Source: Locusta migratoria (taxonomy: Eukaryota > Arthropoda > Insecta > Orthoptera > Acrididae). From it: 64,000 nt of DNA. The stretch spans positions 758,031,301-758,095,300 of the forward strand of contig CM048755.1 of the NCBI GenBank assembly GCA_026315105.1. The letters are read 5' to 3'. Position numbers and translations under genes: made by a program. This document shows positions 43,150-54,261 of the stretch, one piece after another; position 1 is the first letter of the stretch, and each line of letters starts with the position of its first letter. Under the pieces are notes generated by a model. It was given only the letters and a program-made list of their open reading frames with translations. It did not search any database and was not told where the DNA came from.

Positions 43150-43470
43150 AATGAATGCATGGATCCAGACACAGACAAGTTTCAACTTGTCAAGTGTGTG
43201 TCTAGCTGCTTCCAGCATGCAAGCATGGGGGATGTTCCATCATGACTTGGGTCATCTATATCAACTGTTCCTATATTTATCCTCACTGGTTGGATAACAA
43301 TGAATCTCACCATCCTCAACAACAAACTGCTTACTATGACCAACATAACACAAACAAAGCCTGCCATATTCCAAACTTATGCATCCACACAGCCAAAAAA
43401 GAAAAGAAAAAAAAAACTACATGTGTGCTTAGTACAGCAACATAAAATTAACAGATGTCTCCCCTGGATA
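43150..43470 (+). pseudogene. Tc1-like transposase, middle part (probable continuation)
   Basis: Broken frames read SSCFQHASMGGCSIMTWV, then ILTGWI, then ILNNKLLTMTN and AIFQTYAS. This corresponds to the P-C-x-K-GGGSVMVWG, GRI, and FQDDNAP region of Tc1-like enzymes. The continuation from 40899 is inferred from order and strand. Confidence 0.45.
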
Positions 43471-44641
43471 GAAAAATTGCCATGTCAACATTACTGAACA
43501 ACTGGTTTAAGTGCAGGTCATGAGTCCTCAACTGGTGACCTAGGTGTAAACGTTGGTAACAGAATGATAGATGACAGGAGGTGAAGGCACTTTTTATCAG
43601 GAGTAGCATTTGGGCAGCCAATAACGAAATAGGTTTAGTCTTTATCGTTTGTAAATCTGTAGTACTGAACAGAAAATTAATATACCCACCGAACAAGGGT
43701 ACATCAACAACCAGTCAACCATAGAGCAGGAACAGCATTATTTAGTTATTTCGTAGCAAACAAGATTAGTCTGCTCATTCTCTGTCAATGGGTTTTGAAA
43801 GAGCATGCACCTTTTCTGACCACCACAATATAAATAATTAATGCTGTTCCTGCACTAGGGCTGACTGTTTATGCCTGGTGAGTAAATTATCCTCCTGAAT
43901 ACTACATGTAAATATGGTTGATGGTTTGGTACATCACTCAGTCACACTCACACTATAAATACCAGTAAAAAGAAATTACAGTTTGAATTATAAATGAAAT
44001 ATTAATTATGTTTGTAGAAATGCAGCACACAAATGCCAAAAGTAATTTTACTAGACAACAAACACGCAATTTTATTGACTGCCCAGATGCAACTATTGCA
44101 CCTCCCTTCAATCCATTGCACCATTGTGACCATTTACATGTCAAGCAACAGTCACATACCCATAAACTGCACTTTAACCAAACTATTACATGGAGTTTTA
44201 CATCAGAGATTGAGAACAAAATTTACAGCTCCAACATTGTTGAAGAATTCACAGATGTTTTGATACAAAATAGGATAACATTCTGTTCGAAACTTTATGA
44301 CAATGAATCTGTTTCTCCATGAGTTTGAGCTGTTCTCAAAACCAATGGTGGGCCACTGCTTACTAATAAATATTGTGTTTATGTTAAGTGTTCATATTTT
44401 GTCTACCCCCTGTAGCTTATTTTAGTCAGTAAACAAATAAATAGAAGACAAGAACAGTGTATAATTCAAGAACATGTAAGATAATGAACCAAAGTCAACT
44501 AATGAAACTGAGCAGACATCCAACAGATTCTTACTTACAAGAAAAACAACACAAGAAGCTGTTTATTACTGTAATTATTTAAATGTCATACAAGTCTGAA
44601 TGGTAGTCACAAGGCCATACAATGAAAAGAAAAAAATTATA
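43471..44641. other. No gene seen
   Basis: AT-rich unique-looking sequence. Confidence 0.5.
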
Positions 44642-45043
44642 TGCAGGGTCTCCCATTCAACTTTTTCACTGAAAATATCTCTGGAACTAGAATAGATATT
44701 GAAATACTACTTTCATAGTCAAGAACATACGGCAGGGGCTTTTGAAAGTAAGACAATCTAAAACTGAATAAAAAAAATGACATTGGTTGCATCACAATGC
44801 AATCAACACCATTCCTTTTGCGATTTTTCATGCTGTTGATTGTGTAAGAAATAATACAGGGTATCCAATTATAAAAACATAAGGTTTGGGCTGAAAATCA
44901 TATTTGTTTACTTTTTAGATTGTCTCATAGTACTTACATTCAAAATCTCCTGCCACACATTCTTCACCGCAAAAGTTGTTTTTAAATATCTATTCTAGTT
45001 CCAGAGATTTTTCAGTGAAGAAAGTTGAGCAGGACACCCTGTA
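44642..45043. mobile_element. 402-bp Tc1/mariner-type MITE with about 55-bp terminal repeats
   Basis: The left end reads TGCAGGGTCTCC...TCAACTTT, and the right end on the other strand reads TACAGGGTGTCC...TCAACTTT. Both continue through CTCTGGAACTAGAATAGATA. TA flanks both ends (44640-44641 and 45044-45045). No coding capacity. Confidence 0.75.
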
Positions 45044-45402
45044 TAGGCTATATACACAGTTAAAAACACGCACACGCAGAGAGGGAGAGAGAGAGAGAAC
45101 AAACTTTGCAATAAATTGCAAGAAATAATCAATATACCCTTAAGAAACATCTGCAGACATTATCAGTCTCACTATGGAAAATTCTAAATAATAGGGCTCA
45201 GTCTTAGAAACAAGAAACTGTTATGAACACAAACCTTCTAATGTCTCTTCTGGACAGAAAAACAATGCTTTCACAAAAACCAATAATGTGTGGAAATGGC
45301 ATATTACGGCAATGTTAAACTCATACCCAGATCAGAAGAAATCACTTTCCATCATCTAATGTAAGTACGCAGAGCAGGTAAATTAACTGTCATTTCACTT
45401 TT
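45044..45402. other. No gene; short (CA)/(GA) tract at 45069-45100
   Basis: Nothing further recognised. Confidence 0.5.
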
Positions 45403-47277
45403 TTTTTGTGGTTTTAAGGCACACAACTGCTGAGGTCATTAGCGCCCAAATCAAAACTGACATATACCGAAGAATAATAAACCTACATGAAAACAGCTAA
45501 AACATAAGGTAAAATACAATGAAACGAAGAACTAAATGTCTTTTGACAAATTGGTCAAGTTGATAAAATTCAAGACTCAAGCAGCTGCTCGTGCGTCATC
45601 AGCTAAAATTTCTTCCAGGGTATTCAGTAGATCAGTGCAATACGAACAGGAATAAAATTTGGACAAAACAATGAAATATGGTGCACCGTCAGCGGGTGAC
45701 CACAGGAACATAACAGTGTGAGATCACCAGTTAACAAGTGGCGGTGGCTGAAATGGCAATGTACAATCCACAACCGGGCCAAGATGACCTCGTCTCAATC
45801 AGCATGAGGGGGGGGGGGGGTCCTTCCAAGCCACCAGGAGTGGTTTAATGGCTCTAAGCTTATTATTTGTAAGTGAGTACCACACATTATGCCATGATGA
45901 TAAAATGCTACCAGAAAGAGCCCCTTTAATATCATTTGACGGAAAATGGTACATAGCCGTCTGAGGTAGGATAGTTGCAGCCTTGGCCACAGCAACAGCA
46001 GTCTCATTACCAGGCACACCTGCATGCCCTGGTACCCACAGGAGGTGAACGCGAGGGCCATCGGCAGCTAACAATTGAAGGGAGCGGTTGATTCAGTGCA
46101 AAACAGGATGGGCCAAATATTGGTCTCTCAGACTCAGGAAGGCACTAAGCGAGTCTCTGGAAGGCACTAAGCGAGTCAGAACAGATGACATAGGAAGGGT
46201 ATTGCTGTCATCATCAATGACAGACGCGTATCCGACACCTTCAGTGATCTTGGAGCCATCTGTATAGACGAATAAGGAGTTATCAAGCTGCGCACAAGGT
46301 TCAAGAAACTTCGAGTGGTAAACCACATCCGAAGTGCTCTCCTTCAGGAGTGAGGCGAGGTAAAGGCGAATGCGAACTTAAGTCTGAAGCCAAGGTGGCA
46401 ATGGACTCTCACTTATTTGAAATGTGTAAGCGAGGGTAAAACTGAGCTGCTTAATCAAGCAACGAAAGCAGACTCCAGGAGGGAGCAGGGCAGTTGAGGA
46501 CAGCCCATATTGGCTATCGAGGGAGTCATTAAAGAATGATGGATAGGAAAGGTGGTATGGCATCGACAGCAGACAGTATGCGTACCGACACAGCAATGTT
46601 GGGCTGATAGGTCAAAGGTAATTCGGCATAGAGGCTTTCAACAGGGCTAGTGTAAAATGCTCCTATCGCCAGGCATAACCCCCGATGGTGGATCAAGTTA
46701 AAATGGTGTAAAATGGGCGGCCGTGCAGAAGAGTACATGAAGCTCTCGTAATCCAACTTTGATCTGACAATAGACCATTAAAGGTGAAGTCTGACGTTAG
46801 GATCCTACGGCCCATGATGTAACACTAAGAACACAGAACGTTAAAGGAACCAGTACAGCAGGCAGCCAGAGAAGACACGTGTGGATAACAGCTAGGTTTC
46901 ATATCCAATGTTAGTCCTAAAGCGTCATTTTCTCCACAAATGGGAGAGTGAGGGAACAGATGAAGGGATGGTGGAAGAAACTCCCTGTACCTCCAGAATT
47001 TGATGCAGACCGTTTTCTCATGGGAGAAACGGAAGTGACACTCCAGGAATAGAGACTGTCAAGGCAATGCTGAAGACAACGCTCAGGAGACGCGTTCTCT
47101 GAGCACTGCAATAGGTCATGAAGTGGTCCACAAACAGGGAGCCTGAAACATCAGCAGGGAGGCAATCCATAATTGGGTTGATTGCAATGGTAAAGGGTGA
47201 TACGCTCAAGATGGAGCCCTGTGGCACCCCATTCTCATGGTGAAAGGTGTCTGAAAATACAGAGCCCACTCATACCA
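45403..47277 (-). mobile_element. I/Nimb-like non-LTR element, 5'-truncated copy A
   Basis: The 3' end is at 45403 (T run, then GTGGTTTTAAGGCACACAAC as in the other copies). Fragments upstream in coding sense are ENGVPQGSILSV (RT motif B), SLFVDHFMTYCSAQ (motif C with FVDD changed to FVDH), VYTDGSK (RNase H) and LLWVPGHAGVPGNETA (RNase H). It is truncated just before RT motif B at 47277. There are many frameshifts, including a local duplication near 46150. Confidence 0.8.
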
Positions 47278-47552
47278 CGAACATTCAAACTTTTAAAATA
47301 GCTTTTTTTTCATAAATGGGCCTGCAGCAGTGAGTATATCATAGTATAACATTTTAATAAATATAATCACCTTTACTGCTGCTTATTCGCTTTATTTATT
47401 TGTCCACTACAGCTGTTTCGCCGTATTTGGCATTGTCAAGTGGTATTTCTTGATTTAGTACTTCCTTGCAGTGATACTTGATGTGTAGTTCTTCTTTGAT
47501 CCATAGTCTTGCACGATTGCAAGTGTGAAGAAGAAAGCATTTACCTGCTGCC
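47278..47552 (-). repeat. Insert with a degenerate hammerhead-like motif
   Basis: About 275 bp separates the two non-LTR copies. On the minus strand at 47402-47447, CCACTTGACAATGCC, AAATAC, GGCGAAACAGCTGTAGTGG can fold with stem I CCAC/GTGG, stem II GCC/GGC, a tiny stem III ACA/TGT, and GTA before stem I. This is the layout of hammerhead ribozymes in Penelope-like elements, with core changes (TTGACAA instead of CTGANGA). Confidence 0.45.
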
Positions 47553-48032
47553 TCTTTTGTTTTATGGAGCAAAACTACTTTGGTCATTAGTGCCAAACAC
47601 TGCCCATAGTAAAATCGAACCACGGTTAGAACTTTAATGGCTTTTGCCATATTTGCACAATGTATAAAATGTAAAACTGCATCAGCAGAATGCGGATCAT
47701 AAGCTAAAATATCAGACATTTCAAATGGTAAACATAGATCATGATGTAGATGATTAAAAAACGGACATTTCACTAAAAGGTGGTACACAGTAAAAGGTTC
47801 ATCACAGTCCTCATGTAAGGGAGCAGGATCACCACGAAGTAAATACTGGTGGCTATAACGGCAGTGCCCAATACGAAGTCGGGCCAGAACAATCTCCTCT
47901 CGGCGAGAGGGTCGAGATGACATTGACCACAGATTAGGCACGGGTTTAATGGCTTGCAATTTGTTCCCTGACAGGGATGACCAATGTAAAAACGAACGTG
48001 AGATGATACGCCGAGAGACACCAGCATGAAGG

Positions 48033-48830
48033 TCACCAGAGGTAGAAGAAAAGGTTGACAGCCGAGGGAGGAGAACTGCCTCCTTGGCAGCGAGCTGCCA
48101 ACCAAGATACGTGGGGAGACCAACTTAACTTCCTGTCGATAACAAGTCCCAACAACGTTGTGGTCTCCACAAATGGAAGTACTATGGGGCCCAGATGAAG
48201 GGACGGGGGAAGTAACTCCTTCCGCCGCCAGAAGTTCATGCAGACTGTCTTGTCAGCTGAGAATAGAAAGCCAGTGTCCATACTCCACATGTGGAGAGTG
48301 TCTAGGCACCGCTGAAGGCGCCACTCCAGGAGACCCATTTGATCGCTGCTTTAGATCCCGAAGTCATCGACAAAGAGGGATGCTGACACTCCCGGTGGTA
48401 GATGATCGGCTATAGAACTGATTGCCACTGCAAATAAAACAACGCTCAGGACCGAACCCTGGGGCACCCCGTTCTCCTGAATAAAAGGACTCGATATAAC
48501 CAAACCAACACGCAATTTAAACACACGGTCTGTTAAAAATTCCCAGATAAAAATTGGGAGACGTCCTCGAATACCCCACGTATGCAGAGTGTGGAGGATG
48601 CCCATCCTCCAGCAGGTGTCGTATGCTTTTTCCAAATCAAAGAACACCACTACTGTCTGGCGCTTCTGTAAAAAGTTATTAATTACTGTAGTAGATAGGG
48701 CGACGAGATGATCTGCCGCAGAACGGTGCTTGCGAAACCCACATTGGACATTAGAAAGGAGATGTCGGGTTTCAAGCCACCATATCAGGTGCCCGTGAAA
48801 CATGCGTTCCACCACCTCGCATACGCTACT
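48033..48830 (-). pseudogene. Reverse transcriptase of copy B
   Basis: In coding order: VQCGFRKHRSAADHLVAL, VFFDLEKAYDTCWRMG (motif A), IQENGVPQGSVLSVVLFAVA (motif B), SLFVDDFGI (motif C, FVDD kept), a frameshift, LEWRLQRCLDTLHMWSM, FLFSADKTVCMNFWR, and LGLVIDRKLSWSPHVSWLAA. The thumb and RNase H that should follow are deleted. Confidence 0.8.
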
Positions 48831-49089
48831 GGTGAAAGAAATGGGGCAGTAGCTGGAAGGGAGAAATTTGTCCTTCCCACGCTTTGGTATGGGAATGACT
48901 ATGGCTTCATGCCAGCATCACGGAAAGGTGCCTTCTATCCATATGCGGTTGTAGGTGGCCAGTAGGAAGTGCAAGCCCGTAGGTGAAAGGTGTTGCAACA
49001 TCACTACGTGAATGCCATCTGGTCCTGGAGCAGAGGACTGCGAAGACTAGAGTGTGTGGTGGAGCTCTTCCACAGTAAATTCGGCATTG

Positions 49090-50330
49090 TAGCATTAACG
49101 GTTCTGAGAGGTAAAGGACAATGGAGTCGCCTCCACCGACCATTTCCTAGTGAGAAAAGTGTCAGTGTAGTGTAAAGAACTAGAGGCCTCTGTAAAATGT
49201 CGACCAAGTGTGTTGGCTATTTGTGGAGGGTCGACGATGGTGTCAGTTGCGACATAGAGACCGGGAATCTGAGAATGAGCCATAGTGTCAAATTTTTCTG
49301 AGGTTACCCCAAATGATCGAGGAAGGGGTAGACCTATTAAAAGAGCTCGTAAATGAGCGGCAACTGGTGCATTTACAGTCGCGAAAAAGGCGACAGCAAT
49401 AGGCCCGCAGTCGTTTGTATCGGATGCAAGTGTTGAGCGTGGGTTGTTGTTTAAAGGTTCTGACGGCACGTCGCCGTGCTCCCAGAGCTTCACGGCATTC
49501 CACTGTCCACCACGGGACAAGGGGACGACGTGCTTGGGTAGTCTTACAGGGGATGGAACATTCCGCAGCTGTGAGAATAACTGTGGTAAGGCGTTCCACT
49601 GGGTCATCTATACTGGGAAATTTGCGAGTACCAAAATCCACCAGTGACAAATAGAGCTCCCAATCTGCTTCAGTTATCTGCCAGTGGTGTGCCAGGCATC
49701 ATTAGGTGAATTACACATGGAAAATGATCGCTTGAATGTGTGTCCGAGAGAACAGACCATTCAAGACGCCGTGCCAGCTGAGCAGTGCAGATAGCAAAAT
49801 CTGTATGGCTGAAAGTGTTTGTGGAGTGCGAAAGATAAGTTGGTTCACCAGTGTTAAAGAAGATGAGCTGAAGGTGGTTCAGTATATCTGCCAGGAGGGA
49901 GCCCCGTTGAAATCGCCCACCAACAAAAACGGACGTGGAATCTGGTCAATAAGATCTTTTAGATCAGATCTAGTGACTAGAAAGAAGGAAGGAGTATAAA
50001 TACTGCACAGTGTGAAGATAAATCCAGGAAGATTTATCCGGACAGCAACAGCTTGTAGTGGAGTACACAAAGGGACAGGTGTACTGTGAACGTCATCCCG
50101 AATGAGCAACATTATCCCCCTGTGGGCTGGAATTCCTGCCACAGGGGGAAGGTCAAAGCAAACAGCAGTGTAGCATGGGAAAGTAGTTCGAGTACCAGTG
50201 AGCAATTTGGTCACCTGTAGAGAGAAGATAATTGGGTGATATGTTCGCGTAAGAAGTTTTAGGTTTGCCCAATTTGACAGGATACCACGAATGTTCCATT
50301 GAAGAATACCTATAGTAATTTTAGATATAG
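49090..50330 (-). pseudogene. Endonuclease and linker of copy B
   Basis: Coding order from about 50310: WNIRGILSN-type start, CFDLPPVAGIPAHRGIMLLI, LCSIYTPSFFL, LLVGDFNGAPSW (catalytic D-x-N). Then after frameshifts come TAAECSIPCKTTQARRPLVP, WWTVECREALGARRRAVRTF and the SFNRSTPSSIIWG linker before the RT. Confidence 0.7.
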
Positions 50331-51043
50331 AGTTTGGACGTCAGCCCGACGAAGGCGGCAGGCCACAATGCGAATGTTCGCAACTGGTGGTGTCTGAGAC
50401 GGGAGGGTCTTGCTCCATATTCTCACAGGTGACCGCAGCAGCTGCGTGAGGGTGGTCGGCAGCCCCAAATTTGGCTGATGCAGCTGGAGAGACTATAGGC
50501 TTCCAGGGGATGCCATCGTCGCACTGTGAAGTAGAAGGGGGGGGGGGGGGGGGGGAGTTTTTCCCTTGACTTCTTGGAGCTCTGGTGAAGTTCCTTTGTA
50601 GACTCAGATGTTTTGGAAGGGGTGTGGAGGAAATCCTCGCGCGAATACTCCTTCTTAGACTTGCGTGTGTATCTGTGGTTTCACAGCTGAAGATTAAGAT
50701 TTGGAAGAGGTATTCACACTTTCCGTCGAACTTGACGCCGTTGTCAATGTAGACTGTTTGACGACTACAGTAGTATACTGTAGGTCACACGTCTGTGTGG
50801 CTATGTCCCACGTTGGTGGAGGCGCTGCAATTACAGTACTGTAGTTACCACGCGGTGGGGTATTAGGCTTACGACTAGCGTACGTTTTACTTGCAACTTG
50901 TATAGGAACCTTTTTCTTGACTTATTTACTGTATGGCACGTTCATCAGCAAATACGGAACATTCCCAGGGGGAGGCAGTATGATTCGCGTTACAATTTAC
51001 GCAATGAGGGGACGGTGGTGGACAATTCCCCTCATGTGCAAAT

Positions 51044-51820
51044 TTACCATAGGTGACATGTTACCGGGTTCTTGCACAACTGACTTGTATGATTAAAGCG
51101 ATGGCACTGGTAACACTGAGTAGGATTAGGAATATAAGGTCGTACTGTGACTACCTCATATCCTGCCTTGATCTTCAGCAGCAGAGCTTCTCGATCAAAG
51201 GTCAAGAACACTGTACGAGTGGGGACTATAACATTCTCCTTTTTCATCACTCTGTGCACTGCGATGAAGCCTTGCGTTGCCAGATAGCCCTTTAATTCAT
51301 CCTTAGTCAGACCGTCCAAACAGGTCGAGTAGACTACCCCTCGGGAATAACTGAGGGTTGGATGAAGCTCAACACGAACCAGGTAACTATGGAACAAATT
51401 AGCCTTGAGCAATCGTTGCACCTGGGAGCCACTTTCTGTTTCCAATAGTAGTGTCCCATTACGCAGACGGGTGCAGGATTTAACTGGGCCAGCAATAGCA
51501 TCAACCCCTTTCTGAATTATAAATGGGTTTACCTACGAGAAGGATTGTCCTTGCTCAATATGGGTAACCACAAGGAACTTGGGTGTCAATGGTAAAAGCA
51601 TCTGTTTTGGTGCATTATTATCCAGTATGTCTTTGACGTCGTGAGACTCTTTGCATTTCCTTTTTCTGTGGGAAACCATCGCGGATGTATTCCCACGATT
51701 GCCAGTGTCTCCGATGGCACGCTCCTTCCTGCTGGGGGCCCCAACGAAAGCACACCCGCCTTGGGTGATTGTTCCCACCCCAGGTCGCAGCTCCCGATCT
51801 ACAGACGGAGGGACCAATTG
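51044..51820 (-). pseudogene. ORF1 (gag-like) of copy B
   Basis: Fragments include VQRLLKANLFHSYLVRVELH, TKDELKGYLATQGFIAVHRV, and the zinc knuckle CYQCHRFNHTSQLCKNPVTC near 51045. The order matches ORF1 of copy C (58223-59770). It is a nucleic-acid-binding protein for RNP assembly. Broken by frameshifts. Confidence 0.7.
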
Positions 51821-52255
51821 TCGAATCGGGAAGGCATCAGGGCAGGCAATCGCCCCGACCCGGGCCTGGCCGTCTGGCCTTCACCAACCAGGGGGTACGC
51901 ACGCACCCTACATTCCAGCCCGGGGCTGGGACTTACGCATTACCCAATCACCCACATGGGTGGCCTTCAGGTGTGTACAAGGAGGAAGCAGGAAGAAATG
52001 GTAGGAGGTGAAGCCTCAAATGCTGATGCGGAGGCAAATAAAGAGGTAAAAGAAAAGCTCAAACAAACAAACAAGATTAGAACTTCGGTTCCCCGAAGGA
52101 TGCGCAAAACTCGGTCCCCACGAGAGGGGAAAAGGACAGTAGGAGAAGTGTCGCGTAGCACGAAAAGGAAAAAGTGCCACAAAGGCTGGGGCCCCGTGCT
52201 CGCCACGCATGTACTCACCACAAAGCGGTGTCCCCTGGGAGGAACATTCACAATT

Positions 52256-52350
52256 GGGAGATATAAAAGGAGGTCGTGCCTCCTCTGCCTGTTTTTGAGG
52301 GAGGAAGGCAGGATCGTAATTAGCTGAGCTTGGGACCTCAGCGAAAGATG
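52256..52350 (-). repeat. ORF2 fragment fused to the 5' end of copy B
   Basis: CCTCCTCTGCCTGTTTTTGAGGGAGGAAGG and the bases around it match the ORF2 linker region at 56877-56966 and 63162-63243, not the 5' untranslated region. A piece of ORF2 is therefore joined in the same orientation upstream of the 5' end. Confidence 0.65.
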
Positions 52351-53178
52351 TCGTTTCACATGTTACAACATCAATCTGACTGTCTACTGTACCAGATCAA
52401 AACAGCAATTTAAGAGTAGTGTTTTTCATAGTATGGGTCACACTATTTTGGTCCCTCTGATCAGAGGAAGTCTGCAGATTTTCTGCCAATCCTGAATGTG
52501 TAATTTTGATGCCAACCTTAACTATGTATTAGTTTTGTGATATCATTTACAAAAATAAAAATAAAAAAAATAAAAAAAAAATGAGTGAAGAGGCTGTACT
52601 TGAGTCTTCTAGTGATCAGTCATTAACTGTTAATGACACTTCTGCACCCCAATTAAGCCATTAATTTTTTTAATCTCCTATAAGCAGACTTCTCTGACTT
52701 AAAAGTGTAGCTTGTCTCAGCAACCTTTGTGTTATAGGCAGCTCACAGACTCCTACACCCATAGAAGCTGAGGGACCAAGTGAAAATATGAACAATATAT
52801 TGCACACTCTTAATCCAGTCTCACTTATTTCTGGCAGTGTGATCTGCTACTGCAGGCAGGCACACTCATTTTGTGAAAAATGGGAATACCCAAAGCAAAG
52901 ATGGTATTCTTTTCATGAAACACAACCGAGAAAATTTGTAGCTGACTGCTGAACAGTTTCACTATTGCTTACCTACATTTTGCATAGAGAATGCTGAAGT
53001 AAAAGAAATTAGGACTTGTAGAGATACAGTCATTTTTCTCACAAAATAAGCATCAAACAAAAAAAACTACAAAGAATAAAACTTTTCTAACTTGAAAGGG
53101 GAAAACAGATGGCACTATGGTTGGCCCACTAGATGGTGCTGCCATAGGTCAAACTGATGTCAACCGCATTTTTTTTAA
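52351..53178. other. No gene seen; A-rich tract near 52550-52580
   Basis: Short AT-rich stretch between element groups. Confidence 0.5.
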
Positions 53179-53327
53179 TAGGTATCACCATTTTTATTAC
53201 ATATTCGTCTAGTGCGTAAAGAAATAGAAATGTTTTATTTGGAACACTTGTCACTTTGTGATAAATGGTTCTGTAATATTCACAAACATATTGTTCACAA
53301 TTGTAAACCAACAGTGGATAACAGGTA

Positions 53328-53645
53328 AAAAAGGTAAAGCAGTCAACAATCCGAAGATTGGTTTGAACACCACAGTGCTTTACTAGGCATGGTCCTATTT
53401 GGAGGTGGTATGCCGTTGCCTTCCTCCGACCTTCTAACTGACTTACCATGGCAGTTATACGGGGACCTACAGTTTAACGTGGGTTCCGAACCACGGTGCT
53501 ACTCGGTATATTTCACATGAGCAGTACTGCCAGAGGTGAAAGAAGTGGAAAGTTACAGATAAAAATCCTAGGACCTGGCGGGGATCGAACCCGCGCCCTT
53601 TGGATTTGTAATCTGGCACTCTACCACTGTGCAACCGACGCGCAC
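53328..53645 (-). mobile_element. tRNA-derived SINE with perfect 12-bp target duplication
   Basis: GGATAACAGGTA occurs at 53316-53327 and 53646-53657. On the minus strand the head reads GCGCGTCGGTTGCACAGTGG (box A) then GGGTTCGATCCCCGCC (box B). A body of about 240 bp contains GGTCGGAGGAAGGCAACGGC, followed by an A-rich tail. The conserved body block may be a shared SINE core. Confidence 0.85.
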
Positions 53646-53789
53646 GGATAACAGGTAGGTTTCTTTAAAACACAGAATGTAGGTATATTTGAACTTTATT
53701 TCAGTTGTCCCAATGTGATACATGTACTTCTGTGAAATTGTCATACATTGTGAGAACACATGCTGTTACTGCGTGATTACCTGTAATTA

Positions 53790-54204
53790 CCTCATGACTT
53801 CAATAAATGCTCAAAATGATGTCCTTCAACTTCAGTGGCAATACGCGTAACGAAATTCCTCTCAACAGCGAGTAGTTTGCCTCCAGTAATATTCTCACAT
53901 GCATCGACAATGTGCTGACGCATGTTTTCAGGTGTTGTCGGTGAATCACGATAACAAATATCCTATTTTCCCCACAGGAAGAAATCCGGTGATTTAAGAT
54001 CTGATAAATGTTCGGGCCATGGTATGGTGCTTCTACAACCAATCCACTTGTTATTAAATATTCTATTTAAGACCGCTTCAACTGCATGCAAGCCATGTGC
54101 TGAAAATGTTCAAATGTTTGTAAATTTATTGGACCAAAATACGTGGTCATCAGTCCGCAGCTTACAAACTACTTAAACTATGGTAAACTAACCTAAGGAC
54201 AAAA

Positions 54205-54261
<57 letters not shown>

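Larger units (their letters stand above)
47553..52255 (-). mobile_element. I/Nimb-like non-LTR element, copy B (5' to 3' with RNase H deletion)
   Basis: In coding order: a 5' untranslated region to about 51830, ORF1 with Cys-rich knuckles (51044-51820), endonuclease fragments (49879-50330), RT (48033-48815 and further), then directly the C-terminal region at 47396-47960. Between SWLAARC (about 48070) and the RNase H end (GVSRRIISRSFLHW) most of the connection and RNase H are missing. Frames are broken many times. The 3' end at about 47553 keeps the family signature TTGGTCATTAGTGCC. Confidence 0.8.

Noticed and set aside
43953..44322. Overlapping open frames on both strands
   Set aside because: Short, low-complexity, no motif. 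Likely chance.
51641..52327. 228-codon plus-strand open frame
   Set aside because: Lies antisense to the 5' region and ORF1 of a non-LTR copy. Composition follows the GC-rich untranslated region, and no domain was seen.
53572..53643. Possible tRNA gene on the minus strand
   Set aside because: Poor anticodon stem, and it lies within a SINE bounded by a perfect target duplication.
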